Shown here: one piece after another, positions 25,051 through 36,350 of the stretch
How the letters are laid out: each line of letters begins with the position of its first letter
Numbering within the stretch: position 1 is the stretch's first letter
NCBI GenBank assembly: GCA_946539475.1
Contig: CAMNHM010000011.1
Span: 1 to 36,350 of the forward strand
Length of the DNA stretch: 36,350 bases
Source: an uncultured Prevotellaceae bacterium
GTDB lineage: Bacteria; Bacteroidota; Bacteroidia; Bacteroidales; Bacteroidaceae
Direction of reading: 5' to 3'
Notes under the pieces: generated by a model
Seen by the model: only the letters and a program-made list of their open reading frames with translations
The model's database searches: none
What the model was told of the DNA's origin: nothing
Program-made: the position numbers and the translations under genes

Positions 25051-26616
25051 ATGGAACAAGAATTTGAGATTATCGCCAAGACATTCATGGGGCTCGAGCC
25101 CGTCTTGGCGAAGGAACTGACCCAACTGGGAGCCAACAACGTAGAAATCGGCAGACGCATGGTGTCGTTCACTGGCGACAAGGAAATGATGTATCGTGCT
25201 AACTTCCATCTGCATACGGCAATCAAGATCCTCAAGCCTATCAGTCATTTCGTGGCTCGTAGTGCTGACGACGTCTATGAGGAAATCAAGAAAATTGACT
25301 GGACAACCTACCTCGACGGCGAACGCACATTCGCTGTCGACGCAGTGGTCTTCTCGGAGGAGTTTCGCCATTCGAAGTTCGTCAGCTACAAGGTGAAGGA
25401 CGCCATTGTCGACCAGCTGCGCGAAAAGACGGGCAAGCGTCCGAACATTTCAGTCAGCAATCCCGACCTTCGGCTGCACATCCATATCGCTGAGGACAAA
25501 TGCACGCTCTGCCTCGATTCCAGCGGCGAGAGCCTCCATCGCCGCGGCTACCGCCAGGAAAGTGTCGACGCGCCCATCAACGAAGTTCTCGCTGCAGGCA
25601 TCATCCTCATGACCGGATGGCAAGGCGAGACCGACTTCATCGACCCGATGTGTGGCAGCGGAACGTTCCTTATCGAGGCAGCACTCATTGCACGCAACAT
25701 GGCACCAGGACTCTTCCGCAAGGAATATGCCTTCGAGAAGTGGCCAGACTTTGATGCCGACCTCTTCGACAGCATCTATAACGACGACTCGCAAGAGCGT
25801 GAGTTCCATCACCACATCTACGGATACGACATCGATTTCAAAGCCGTCAATACCGCCCGTATGAACGTGAAGGCTGCCGGACTGTCGGATTGCATCACCA
25901 TCACCCAGCAAGACTTCAAGGATTTCATGCAGCCCGAGGAAAAGGCCATTATCGTCACCAACCCACCCTACGGCGAGCGCATATCGACACCCGACCTGCT
26001 AGGCACCTACCGCATGATCGGCGAACGGCTGAAGCACCAGTTCATGGGCAACGATGCCTGGATACTCTCCTACCGCGAGGAGTGCTTCGAGCAGATAGGG
26101 CTGAAGCCCTCTATCAAGATACCCCTCTACAACGGGTCGCTGGAGTGCGAGTTGCGCAAGTATCAGATGTTCGACGGCAAGATGAAGCAGTTCCGCAGCG
26201 AGGGAGGCAGCGTGAAGACTGACGAGGAGAAGCGGCAGATGGCTCAGACCCACCGATTCAAGAAGGAGCGCGAGTTCAAGCAGCGCCTCACCGAGCAGGA
26301 GGAAAACGAAGAAGGCGACATCCGATCCTTCACCTTCCACCGCCACGAGATAGGCGGCGAGCGCAGCATGAAGGGCGAGCGCAAGCCACGCTTCAGCCGC
26401 GAGTCCCGCGACTCAGAATATTCCGAGAAATCGGGAAAGCCAGGATATGCCGGCAAGTCTGGGAAGTCTGGCTTCTCAGGAAAGTCCGGGAAGCCTGGGA
26501 AGACTGGTTTCTCCAGCGCGCCCAGAGAGAGCAAGAACCGCGGCGGTCACGAGCGTTTCGACCGTCAAGGCGGAGGAAAGCGTAACAACAAACGATTCAA
26601 CCGCGATGAAGACTAA
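25051..26616 (+). CDS. THUMP-domain 23S rRNA (guanine-N2) methyltransferase, RlmL-like
   Basis: The 521-residue protein has an N-terminal THUMP RNA-binding region (about 1-160) and a Rossmann methyltransferase domain. The latter has the SAM loop DPMCGSGTFLIEA (from Asp198) and catalytic NPPY at 304-307 (TNPPYGER), as in N2-guanine methyltransferases of the RlmL/RlmK group. From about residue 385 it carries a charged, then low-complexity basic tail with Gly-Lys-Ser/Pro-Gly repeats (461-490) ending in GGGKRNNKRFNRDED. Such basic tails bind RNA in several Bacteroidetes proteins. The last 11 bp overlap the start of the peptidase gene. Confidence 0.92.
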   Translation: MEQEFEIIAKTFMGLEPVLAKELTQLGANNVEIGRRMVSFTGDKEMMYRANFHLHTAIKILKPISHFVARSADDVYEEIKKIDWTTYLDGERTFAVDAVVFSEEFRHSKFVSYKVKDAIVDQLREKTGKRPNISVSNPDLRLHIHIAEDKCTLCLDSSGESLHRRGYRQESVDAPINEVLAAGIILMTGWQGETDFIDPMCGSGTFLIEAALIARNMAPGLFRKEYAFEKWPDFDADLFDSIYNDDSQEREFHHHIYGYDIDFKAVNTARMNVKAAGLSDCITITQQDFKDFMQPEEKAIIVTNPPYGERISTPDLLGTYRMIGERLKHQFMGNDAWILSYREECFEQIGLKPSIKIPLYNGSLECELRKYQMFDGKMKQFRSEGGSVKTDEEKRQMAQTHRFKKEREFKQRLTEQEENEEGDIRSFTFHRHEIGGERSMKGERKPRFSRESRDSEYSEKSGKPGYAGKSGKSGFSGKSGKPGKTGFSSAPRESKNRGGHERFDRQGGGKRNNKRFNRDED

Positions 26617-28819
26617 AATCATATTCGCCACCCTGTTGGCACTACTGCTATCAACACCCATGAATGCCCAGCAGAAGCTCTTCACACTCGAAGACCTCAA
26701 CTTCGGTGGACGTAACTATCATAACCTGCGCCCGCAGAACATGTTCCTCACTTGGTGGGGCGACCAGCTGGTGCAAACCGACGTCGAGGAATGCAACATC
26801 ATCGATACCAAGACAGGCAAGAAGACCAAGCTCTTCACCCTCGACGAGATCAACAAATGGATTGAAACTGACGACGACCATCAGCAAGTGAGACAGCTCA
26901 CGTCGGCAACATTCCCATACGCCGATCAACCCATTGTGGACGTAGCGAGCCTGGCAGGGCACACGCTCATCGACTTCAAGCAGAAGAAAGTGGTCTGGCA
27001 AGGCAGCAACAACGGAGACTGGACCCCACAATCGAAAGCCACAGCCTTTCTCAGAAACCATCAACTCTACGTGGCTGATGCTGAGGGACACGAGCACCAG
27101 CTCACCACCGACGGCTCGCGCGAGATTGTCTACGGGCAGAGCGTCCATCGCGACGAGTTCGGCATCAGCGAGGGAACATTCTGGAGTCCTGACGGCCAGC
27201 GGCTTGCCTTCTACCGCATGGACCAGTCGATGGTCACCGACTATCCACAGGTCGACATTCCTCTCCTACCAAGAGGAGGATGGTCGAAGACTGACGGAAG
27301 AAGCGCCCCCATCGCCCAACTACGACCCGACAAATACCCAATGACGGGCACCAACACCCACGTCGTCACCATCGGCGTCTACGACCTGCAAACGCAAAAG
27401 ACCATCTACCTAAAAACCCCCGCCGTCGAGTATGCTGCGATGCCATCGCAGCCCCAATCCCCCTGCTACTTCACCAACATCGCCTTCTCGCCCGACTCCC
27501 GCCACATTTTCGTACAGGAGCTTAACCGCGACCAGAACGACTGTCGGCTCGTCAGCTATGACGCGCAGACAGGAGCCCGTGAGTACGAGCTTTGCCGTGA
27601 GACCAACGACAAGTACGTCGAGCCCTTACACCCCATACAGTTCCTGCCCTGGAACAGCAACCAATTCATCCTGCAGAGCCAAAAGGACGGCTACAACCAC
27701 CTCTACCTCTACAGCATCAAGGGCGAATGCATCAAGCAGCTCACCAGTGGGCCCTGGGTGGTAATGGACGTTATTGGATTCGACCAAAAGACGAAAAGCA
27801 TCATTATCGCCAGCAACGAGAAGCACCCCCTGCAGCGCAACATCTATGCCGTCGACGCCTGGACGGGCAAGCGTACGCCACTCGACAACGGCGAAGGCAT
27901 CCATCGTGCTGTCCTCTCAGCATCAGGCGCCCAGTTCTACGACAAGTGGCAGACGCCCACACAGCCCAATATCATAGATGTGGTAACGACCAAAAACGCG
28001 AAGAGCCGCCGGCTCCTCACAGCCGAAGACCCGTGGAAGGATTATATCGTGCCGCAATACGAATGCGGAACGCTGAAGGCTGCCGACGGTCAGACGGACC
28101 TCTATTGGCGCATGGTGAAGCCCCACGACTTCGACCCATCGAAGAAGTATCCCACCGTCGTCTACGTCTATGGCGGGCCCCATGCCCACAACGTCGATGC
28201 CTCCTGGCATTGGGCCAGCCGATCGTGGGAGACTTACATGGCGCAGAAAGGCTACATCGTCTTCATCCTCGACAACCGAGGATCGGAGAACCGCGGACGC
28301 GACTTTGAGCAGGCCACATTCCGCCAGCTCGGACAGGTGGAGATGAAGGACCAGATGAAGGGAGTGGACTTCCTTCGCACGCTGCCCTACGTCGACATCC
28401 AGCGACTGGGCGTACACGGATGGAGCTATGGAGGCTACATGACCATCTCGCTCATGACGAACTATCCTGACGTGTTCAAGGTGGGCGTAGCAGGAGGGCC
28501 TGTCATCGACTGGCACTGGTACGAGGTGATGTACGGCGAGCGCTACATGGACACACCACAGCAGAACCCAGAGGGCTACGCCAAGACGACCCTCACAGCA
28601 AAGGCGAAGGACTTGAAGGGGAAGCTGCAAATCATCATCGGCTACAACGATGCTACCGTCGTTCCTCAGCATGCCCTGTCGTTCCTCAAAGCCTGTGTCG
28701 AAGCTGGCACGCAACCCGACTTCTTTGTCTATCCTGGCGAGGAACACAACATGCGAGGACACGCCAGCGTCCATCTCCACGAGCGCATCACCCAGTATTT
28801 TGAGGACTACCTAAGGTGA
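26606..28819 (+). CDS. DPP4-type S9 family prolyl oligopeptidase
   Basis: The 737-residue protein has a signal peptide (MKTKIIFATLLALLLSTPMNAQ), a beta-propeller (about 25-480, including the DPP4-type FWSPDGQRLAFYRMDQSMV) and a C-terminal alpha/beta hydrolase with Ser607 in GWSYGGY, Asp682 in GYNDATVVP and His714 in EEHNMRG. It should cleave X-Pro dipeptides from peptide N-termini in the periplasm. The start at 26606 is set by the signal peptide and overlaps the methyltransferase gene by 11 bp; the longer frame from 26447 is an overlap artefact. The stop codon TGA (28817-28819) is the first part of a heptamer repeat array. Confidence 0.93.
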   Translation: MKTKIIFATLLALLLSTPMNAQQKLFTLEDLNFGGRNYHNLRPQNMFLTWWGDQLVQTDVEECNIIDTKTGKKTKLFTLDEINKWIETDDDHQQVRQLTSATFPYADQPIVDVASLAGHTLIDFKQKKVVWQGSNNGDWTPQSKATAFLRNHQLYVADAEGHEHQLTTDGSREIVYGQSVHRDEFGISEGTFWSPDGQRLAFYRMDQSMVTDYPQVDIPLLPRGGWSKTDGRSAPIAQLRPDKYPMTGTNTHVVTIGVYDLQTQKTIYLKTPAVEYAAMPSQPQSPCYFTNIAFSPDSRHIFVQELNRDQNDCRLVSYDAQTGAREYELCRETNDKYVEPLHPIQFLPWNSNQFILQSQKDGYNHLYLYSIKGECIKQLTSGPWVVMDVIGFDQKTKSIIIASNEKHPLQRNIYAVDAWTGKRTPLDNGEGIHRAVLSASGAQFYDKWQTPTQPNIIDVVTTKNAKSRRLLTAEDPWKDYIVPQYECGTLKAADGQTDLYWRMVKPHDFDPSKKYPTVVYVYGGPHAHNVDASWHWASRSWETYMAQKGYIVFILDNRGSENRGRDFEQATFRQLGQVEMKDQMKGVDFLRTLPYVDIQRLGVHGWSYGGYMTISLMTNYPDVFKVGVAGGPVIDWHWYEVMYGERYMDTPQQNPEGYAKTTLTAKAKDLKGKLQIIIGYNDATVVPQHALSFLKACVEAGTQPDFFVYPGEEHNMRGHASVHLHERITQYFEDYLR

Positions 28820-28859
28820 GTTTGGAGTTTGGAGTTTGGAGTTCGGAGTTTGGAGTTAA
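28818..28859 (+). repeat. Heptamer tandem repeat after the peptidase gene
   Basis: Six 7-bp units: GAGTTTG three times, GAGTTCG, GAGTTTG, GAGTTAA. On the other strand the unit is ACTCCAA, close to the ACTCTAA/ACTCTCA units in the GH31 gene and at the window end. Confidence 0.9.
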
Positions 28860-28871
28860 GAATTGGACTTG

Positions 28872-29276
28872 ATGACTTTAAAAGAATTCTTCAATGGCGA
28901 CCGCTTCGCCGTGCTGGCAGGCTGCGAGTTGCTCGAGATACGCGAAGGCTACGCCCGCGCCTCAATGACTGTCAGCGAGGAACACCTTAACGGAGGCGGA
29001 TTCTGCCAGGGAGGAGCACTCTTCACCCTCGCCGACCTTGCTTTCGCGGCAGCAGTGAACAGCCATCTCGTGCTCACCGTCTCCACCAGTTCCAACATCA
29101 CGTACTTCCGCTCCGTACCCCTTGGTGCCACTGTCTATGCTGAAGCCACCGAGCTCGTCGATCACCCCCGCATGCCCTACGCCGAGGTACGCATCACGGA
29201 CGACGAAGGCAGGCTGGTGGCTATCTTCACCTCCAGCGGCTATCGCAAGCAGGATCGCCACATTGAACTCGGCTGA
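28872..29276 (+). CDS. PaaI-type hotdog thioesterase
   Basis: The 134-residue protein is a single hotdog domain. HLNGGGFCQGGALFTLADLAFA carries the Gly-Gly and Asp of PaaI-like acyl-CoA thioesterases, though Asn-Gly-Gly-Gly replaces the usual Asn-x-x-Gly-x-x-His-Gly form (no His at that position). The later strands ITYFRSVPLGATVYAEA are typical. It would hydrolyse a cytoplasmic acyl- or aryl-CoA. The ATG at 28872 is preferred; a TTG in frame at 28863 is less likely. It lies 52 bp after the peptidase, the space being mostly heptamer repeat. Confidence 0.87.
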   Translation: MTLKEFFNGDRFAVLAGCELLEIREGYARASMTVSEEHLNGGGFCQGGALFTLADLAFAAAVNSHLVLTVSTSSNITYFRSVPLGATVYAEATELVDHPRMPYAEVRITDDEGRLVAIFTSSGYRKQDRHIELG

Positions 29277-29287
29277 GGTCAGCAAAG

Positions 29288-29392
29288 AGGCTGTCCTAGT
29301 ACAACTTCCGCGGCACTTTTGTTCAACAAGAGTGCCGCGGAAGCTATACTAGAAGGCTGTCGGAGTAGTACAAAAGTGCTGCGATAGCTAAA
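29288..29392. mobile_element. MITE-like palindromic element with a decayed partial second copy
   Basis: AGGCTGTC starts both parts (29288 and 29354). CTAGTA (29296-29301) pairs with TACTAG (29347-29352). Inside, TTCCGCGGCACT (29306-29317) pairs with AGTGCCGCGGAA (29331-29342), and TTGTT-c-AACAA closes the tip. The second part (29354-29392) repeats AGGCTGTC...TAGTAC and ACAAAAGTGCTGCG, a diverged half. It has no coding capacity. It sits between convergent genes and may also terminate transcription. Confidence 0.6.
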
Positions 29393-29421
29393 CAGGTAGC
29401 CGTAGGGCATCGTTTTTGCCG

Positions 29422-33570
<4,149 letters not shown>

Positions 33571-33598
33571 CCGAGCTAGCCCCAGCTAGCGCGAAGGG

Positions 33599-35080
33599 CT
33601 AGTTGCGCGGTGCATTTTCAGCCTTCACCTTCTTCATCTTAATACGCCGAGCCGACTCCTGGTACAGCCAGGGGCGCTCGTCGTATGTAAGCGACCTGAG
33701 GCTGACGTTGCGCAGGCGGATATTCTCGGCATGACTGATCGAGAATCCCCAGGCAGGCTGCAAGCCGTGGGCTGAGGGCTCAGGATAGTTTATCTCCCCC
33801 CGCTGGGGCTGCGATGCGTTGGCGGGCTTGTAGAAGAAGGGATTAGAGCCCCGCTGCTGACGAACGTCGTCGAGGGTGACGCCTCCGCGGAAGGTCACCT
33901 GGAGGTTCTCGATGACGACATCGCGCACGGGATGCCCCTCTATGCCCGCTATCAGACAGGCATAGCGGCTGTCGGCATCGCTACAGCTGACATTGCGGAT
34001 GCGGATATTGCTCACCGACGAGGGCGGCAGCTCCTTGGGTCCTCGCATGCGCGCGCCCAAGCGTATATAAATAGGTGAATTGCAGATATCCGTCATCGTC
34101 AGGTCACTCACGTCAATATCTGTCATCTCAGCCCCGTCGACAGTCTCCAGCGCCAGTCCTCTGCAATGCTTGAACGTACAGCGCCGTATGGTGATATGCC
34201 GGAAGCCCCCATTACTCTCTGTACCCAGCTTGATGCGCCCTGTGGGGCCGTCGCCGTCAGGGGCACGCAGGCTGTTCGTCGTGAAAGTGCCGTCGATGAG
34301 CGACCCCACGTCGTAGCCTGTCACCTGGCAGTCCTCGATGAGCACGTGCTCTGTTGGCTTGGGGCGTCCAAGGGCATAAGAGCACTTCAGCACGATGGCA
34401 TCGTCGTTGATGGTGTTCACCTTACAGTTGCGGACGACGACCCGCTCACAGCAGTCGATGTCGAAGCCGTCGCGATTGGTGTCGCATGTGACGCCCTCGA
34501 TCAGCAAGTCGTCGACTCCCGTCAGCAACAGAGCGAAGTGTCCGCAGGAGAGGAAGCTGACGTCGCGGATGGTCACGTTCCTACAGTCGCGTAGCGCCAG
34601 CGCTTTGTTGGCTTCAGTCTGCCCAGAGGCAGTACGCCGCTGTCCGCCCCGTGTGAGCACTTCCGTCCCGTCGATCATCCCACGCCCCTCGATCACTAGG
34701 TCGTGGAGGTTCTCGCCCCAGAGCAGCGAGTTGTGCCAATGGCTGTGTCCGAAGTCCTGATAGTTCGACTCGTTGGGTTCCGCCGCGTCATAGCCCTGCG
34801 TCTCTGTGACGGGAGCTGCCTTCAGCACGGCACCCTGCTCCAGTCGGAGAGTGATGCCGCTCTTCAGATGGACAGAGTAGCACAGAAAGGTTCCCTCGCG
34901 AAGCACCACCACCGATCCGCCGCCGTCGGCAGCAGCCCGTTCTATGGCAGCGTTGATGGCAGGCGAGTCGATATGCTTCCCATCGCCAAGTGCTCCAAAG
35001 TCCTTGACGTCATACACAGCGGCCAGCACGCTACCGATCGTTGTCAGAAGGATATATAAGGAGCATGCTATTCGTTTCAT
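33599..35080 (-). CDS. GH28 family polygalacturonase-like enzyme
   Basis: The 493-residue secreted protein has a signal peptide (MKRIACSLYILLTTIGSVLA), the pectinase start VYDVKDFGALGDGKHIDSPA and a right-handed beta-helix. Catalytic aspartates match GH28: Asp204 in NRDGFDID and Asp226-Asp227 in INDDAIV, with the expected spacing of about 22. GRIKLGTESNGGF is the variant of the substrate-binding region seen in many Bacteroidetes exo-acting members. Likely substrate is homogalacturonan or rhamnogalacturonan oligomers. The ATG at 35080 is used because the frame's upstream start is only a TTG. It lies 6 bp after the CBM9/PKD gene, so they form an operon. Confidence 0.88.
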   Translation of the reverse strand: MKRIACSLYILLTTIGSVLAAVYDVKDFGALGDGKHIDSPAINAAIERAAADGGGSVVVLREGTFLCYSVHLKSGITLRLEQGAVLKAAPVTETQGYDAAEPNESNYQDFGHSHWHNSLLWGENLHDLVIEGRGMIDGTEVLTRGGQRRTASGQTEANKALALRDCRNVTIRDVSFLSCGHFALLLTGVDDLLIEGVTCDTNRDGFDIDCCERVVVRNCKVNTINDDAIVLKCSYALGRPKPTEHVLIEDCQVTGYDVGSLIDGTFTTNSLRAPDGDGPTGRIKLGTESNGGFRHITIRRCTFKHCRGLALETVDGAEMTDIDVSDLTMTDICNSPIYIRLGARMRGPKELPPSSVSNIRIRNVSCSDADSRYACLIAGIEGHPVRDVVIENLQVTFRGGVTLDDVRQQRGSNPFFYKPANASQPQRGEINYPEPSAHGLQPAWGFSISHAENIRLRNVSLRSLTYDERPWLYQESARRIKMKKVKAENAPRN

Positions 35081-35086
35081 AGGCAA

Positions 35087-36205
35087 TCAGTCGTATGGAG
35101 TGTTTGAAGGATTTTTCAAGTCGCGCACGCATACCTCCCACACCTTGCAGCAGCGTGCACCTCCGTCAGGTCCGTCGACGGTGAGCGTGACTACGTAGTG
35201 GGCATTGTCGCGCGCGTAAGTATGCACGGGATGCTGCTCCGTGGAGGTTGTCCCGTCGCCAAAGTCCCAATGCCAGGAGGTGACGCGCCCATAGCTCTGA
35301 TCACGGAAGCAGACGGTACGCGTGTCGGGTACGATGGTGAATGTCCAGTCGCACTCCACCTTCTTCCTGAACTGCGGTTCGAGAGGCATCAGCGTGAAGA
35401 GGCGCTGCATGGATGCATTGCCGAACATGCGATGATGCTTCGAGAGGTTCCAGAAGCCGTTGTTGCCTTCGCCGCCGTCGTAGTCGATGACCGCCCAGCT
35501 GAGTCCGATTTTCTTGTTCACCCACAGGCGGCTCTCCGTCGATTTCTCAGGTCCCTCAGGACTGGCGAAGTCGAACGGTGTGATGTAGAACTCCATCCTC
35601 AGGCGCCCACTCTGTCCGTGGCAGAACTTGAAGTCGTAGGCATAGTTGGCGTAGGGCAGGTACTTCAGCCATTGCTGCGGTCCCCATACCATCGTCCACG
35701 ACTTGCCCTCTGTTGGCGGTGTCATGATGTGGTAGTTCTGGGCGTGGATGTTCTGAAACTCGAAGAACGACTCCATGCGGGTCTTCACTTCAGAGTTCAG
35801 GCGGAACTCATCCGTATGCGGCCCGCCAGAAAGGTCGGCGTCGACGACAATCTCGTAGGTATCGTTGCGCAGGCTCAGCTGGTCGAAGTCCCAGAAGTCG
35901 TCGTAGGCGTCGTAGAGGAAGTATAGCCTGTTAAGGCCTTCCACCCACCCCACTTTCACCTTGATATCGAGTGTCTGGCGATTGATGCCCTTATGCTTCC
36001 CGCTGTCGTCCCACATCTCGTCGATGCCTACCGTATAGCTCTCGGGCACGATGTCCCAGTCCTCAAAGCTGCCGTCGATGCGCGGTATGGCATTACGCGG
36101 AAACTGGAACACCTTGAAGCCTGGCTCGCGCACCTGGACGTCGCCCTGTGCCCACGACGAGGCACAGGCAGCGACCACCAGTATACTGAATAATAGTCTT
36201 TTCAT
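35087..36205 (-). CDS. Secreted CBM9-like and PKD domain protein
   Basis: The 372-residue product has a signal peptide (MKRLLFSILVVAACASSWAQ) and an N-terminal sandwich (about 28-270) that resembles family-9 carbohydrate-binding modules (IPRIDGSFEDWD, LYFLYDAYDDFWDFD, DTYEIVVDADLSGG). A PKD domain (about 280-360) follows, with WHWDFGDGTTSTEQHPVHTY. No catalytic motif is seen, so it is probably a substrate-binding partner of the GH28 enzyme encoded next. The start at 36205 gives the signal peptide; the frame continues upstream to 36247 but into repeat DNA. No -7 promoter element is seen in the visible upstream repeat. Confidence 0.82.
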   Translation of the reverse strand: MKRLLFSILVVAACASSWAQGDVQVREPGFKVFQFPRNAIPRIDGSFEDWDIVPESYTVGIDEMWDDSGKHKGINRQTLDIKVKVGWVEGLNRLYFLYDAYDDFWDFDQLSLRNDTYEIVVDADLSGGPHTDEFRLNSEVKTRMESFFEFQNIHAQNYHIMTPPTEGKSWTMVWGPQQWLKYLPYANYAYDFKFCHGQSGRLRMEFYITPFDFASPEGPEKSTESRLWVNKKIGLSWAVIDYDGGEGNNGFWNLSKHHRMFGNASMQRLFTLMPLEPQFRKKVECDWTFTIVPDTRTVCFRDQSYGRVTSWHWDFGDGTTSTEQHPVHTYARDNAHYVVTLTVDGPDGGARCCKVWEVCVRDLKNPSNTPYD

Positions 36206-36215
36206 AATCTCAACA

Positions 36216-36350
36216 ATAAACAAGAGTCTCAAGCAAAAGTCTCTCAACTATAAACAGGAGTCTCAAGCAAAAGTCTCTCAACTCTCATCTCTCAACTCTC
36301 AACTCTCATCTCTCAACTCTCAACTCTCATCTCTCAACTCTCAACTCTCA
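36216..36350. repeat. 34-bp direct repeat and ACTCTCA/TCTCTCA heptamer array
   Basis: Two copies of a 34-bp unit (36216-36249 and 36250-36283, one base different) contain GTCTCAAGCAAAAGTCTC. From 36274 to the window end, 7-bp units TCTCTCA and ACTCTCA alternate, mostly in a 21-bp pattern of one T unit and two A units. The array runs off the window. Confidence 0.9.

Noticed and set aside
33571..33598. CTAGC repeats between the convergent GH43 and GH28 genes
   Set aside because: Three CTAGC pentamers 9-10 bp apart overlap the stop codons; too short to call an element or terminator.
36216..36350. Possible CRISPR array at the window end
   Set aside because: Units are contiguous 7-bp and 34-bp tandem repeats with no unique spacers.

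Overview
The window comes from a Bacteroidales bacterium, most likely a Prevotellaceae-type gut or rumen carbohydrate degrader. The support is the repeated Bacteroidetes promoter element TAnnTTTG upstream of genes, the lack of Shine-Dalgarno sequences, many secreted glycoside hydrolases, and families typical of the phylum (GH97, the DUF5686 family, outer-membrane beta-barrel proteins with regulatory-like N-termini, TPR-sensor histidine kinases). Coding DNA is GC-rich with C-ending codons, which produces many long antisense shadow frames.

Layout. 1-3554: the 3' end of an ABC-2 permease, then an outer-membrane beta-barrel gene broken by one in-frame TAA, then a second, decayed copy of the permease 3' end. 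3555-4002: non-coding, with twin 18-20 bp palindromes. 4003-4947 (-): an orphan lipoprotein. 5176-9144 (+): a TPR histidine kinase, a NarL-type response regulator and two small envelope proteins. 9290-13043 (-): a PAP2 phosphatase followed by a large GH31 enzyme. 13149-16451 (+): a GH2 probable beta-glucuronidase and a DUF1846 protein. 16647-20352 (-): a GH51-GH43 arabinofuranosidase operon. 20476-24065 (-): a CDP-alcohol phosphatidyltransferase overlapping a DUF5686 protein, divergent from an IspD/TarI-like cytidylyltransferase (24306). 25051-29276 (+): a THUMP RNA methyltransferase, a DPP4-type peptidase and a hotdog thioesterase. 29422-33570: a divergent pair, GH97 (-) and GH43 (+). 33599-36205 (-): a CBM9-like/PKD protein and a GH28 enzyme. 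The window ends in a heptamer repeat array.

Functionally, much of the window is periplasmic or surface processing of plant-cell-wall side chains: alpha-xylosyl or alpha-glucosyl (GH31, GH97), arabinosyl and xylosyl (GH51, two GH43), uronic acid and galacturonan (GH2, GH28). No SusC/SusD pair is present, so these are small dispersed operons rather than a canonical polysaccharide utilisation locus.

The most unusual signal is a set of 7-bp tandem repeats sharing a loose consensus, CYCYNMA on one strand. They occur as intergenic arrays (28818-28859, 36274-36350) and as paired inverted arrays inserted exactly in frame in two coding genes. One insertion is 117 bp in the GH31 gene, six codons before the catalytic nucleophile. 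The other is 90 bp in the DUF5686 gene. A second, AT-rich repeat tract also lies in frame in the GH31 gene. This looks like a family of protein-tolerated palindromic repeats, comparable in behaviour to the Rickettsia palindromic elements, but I do not recognise it as a described family.
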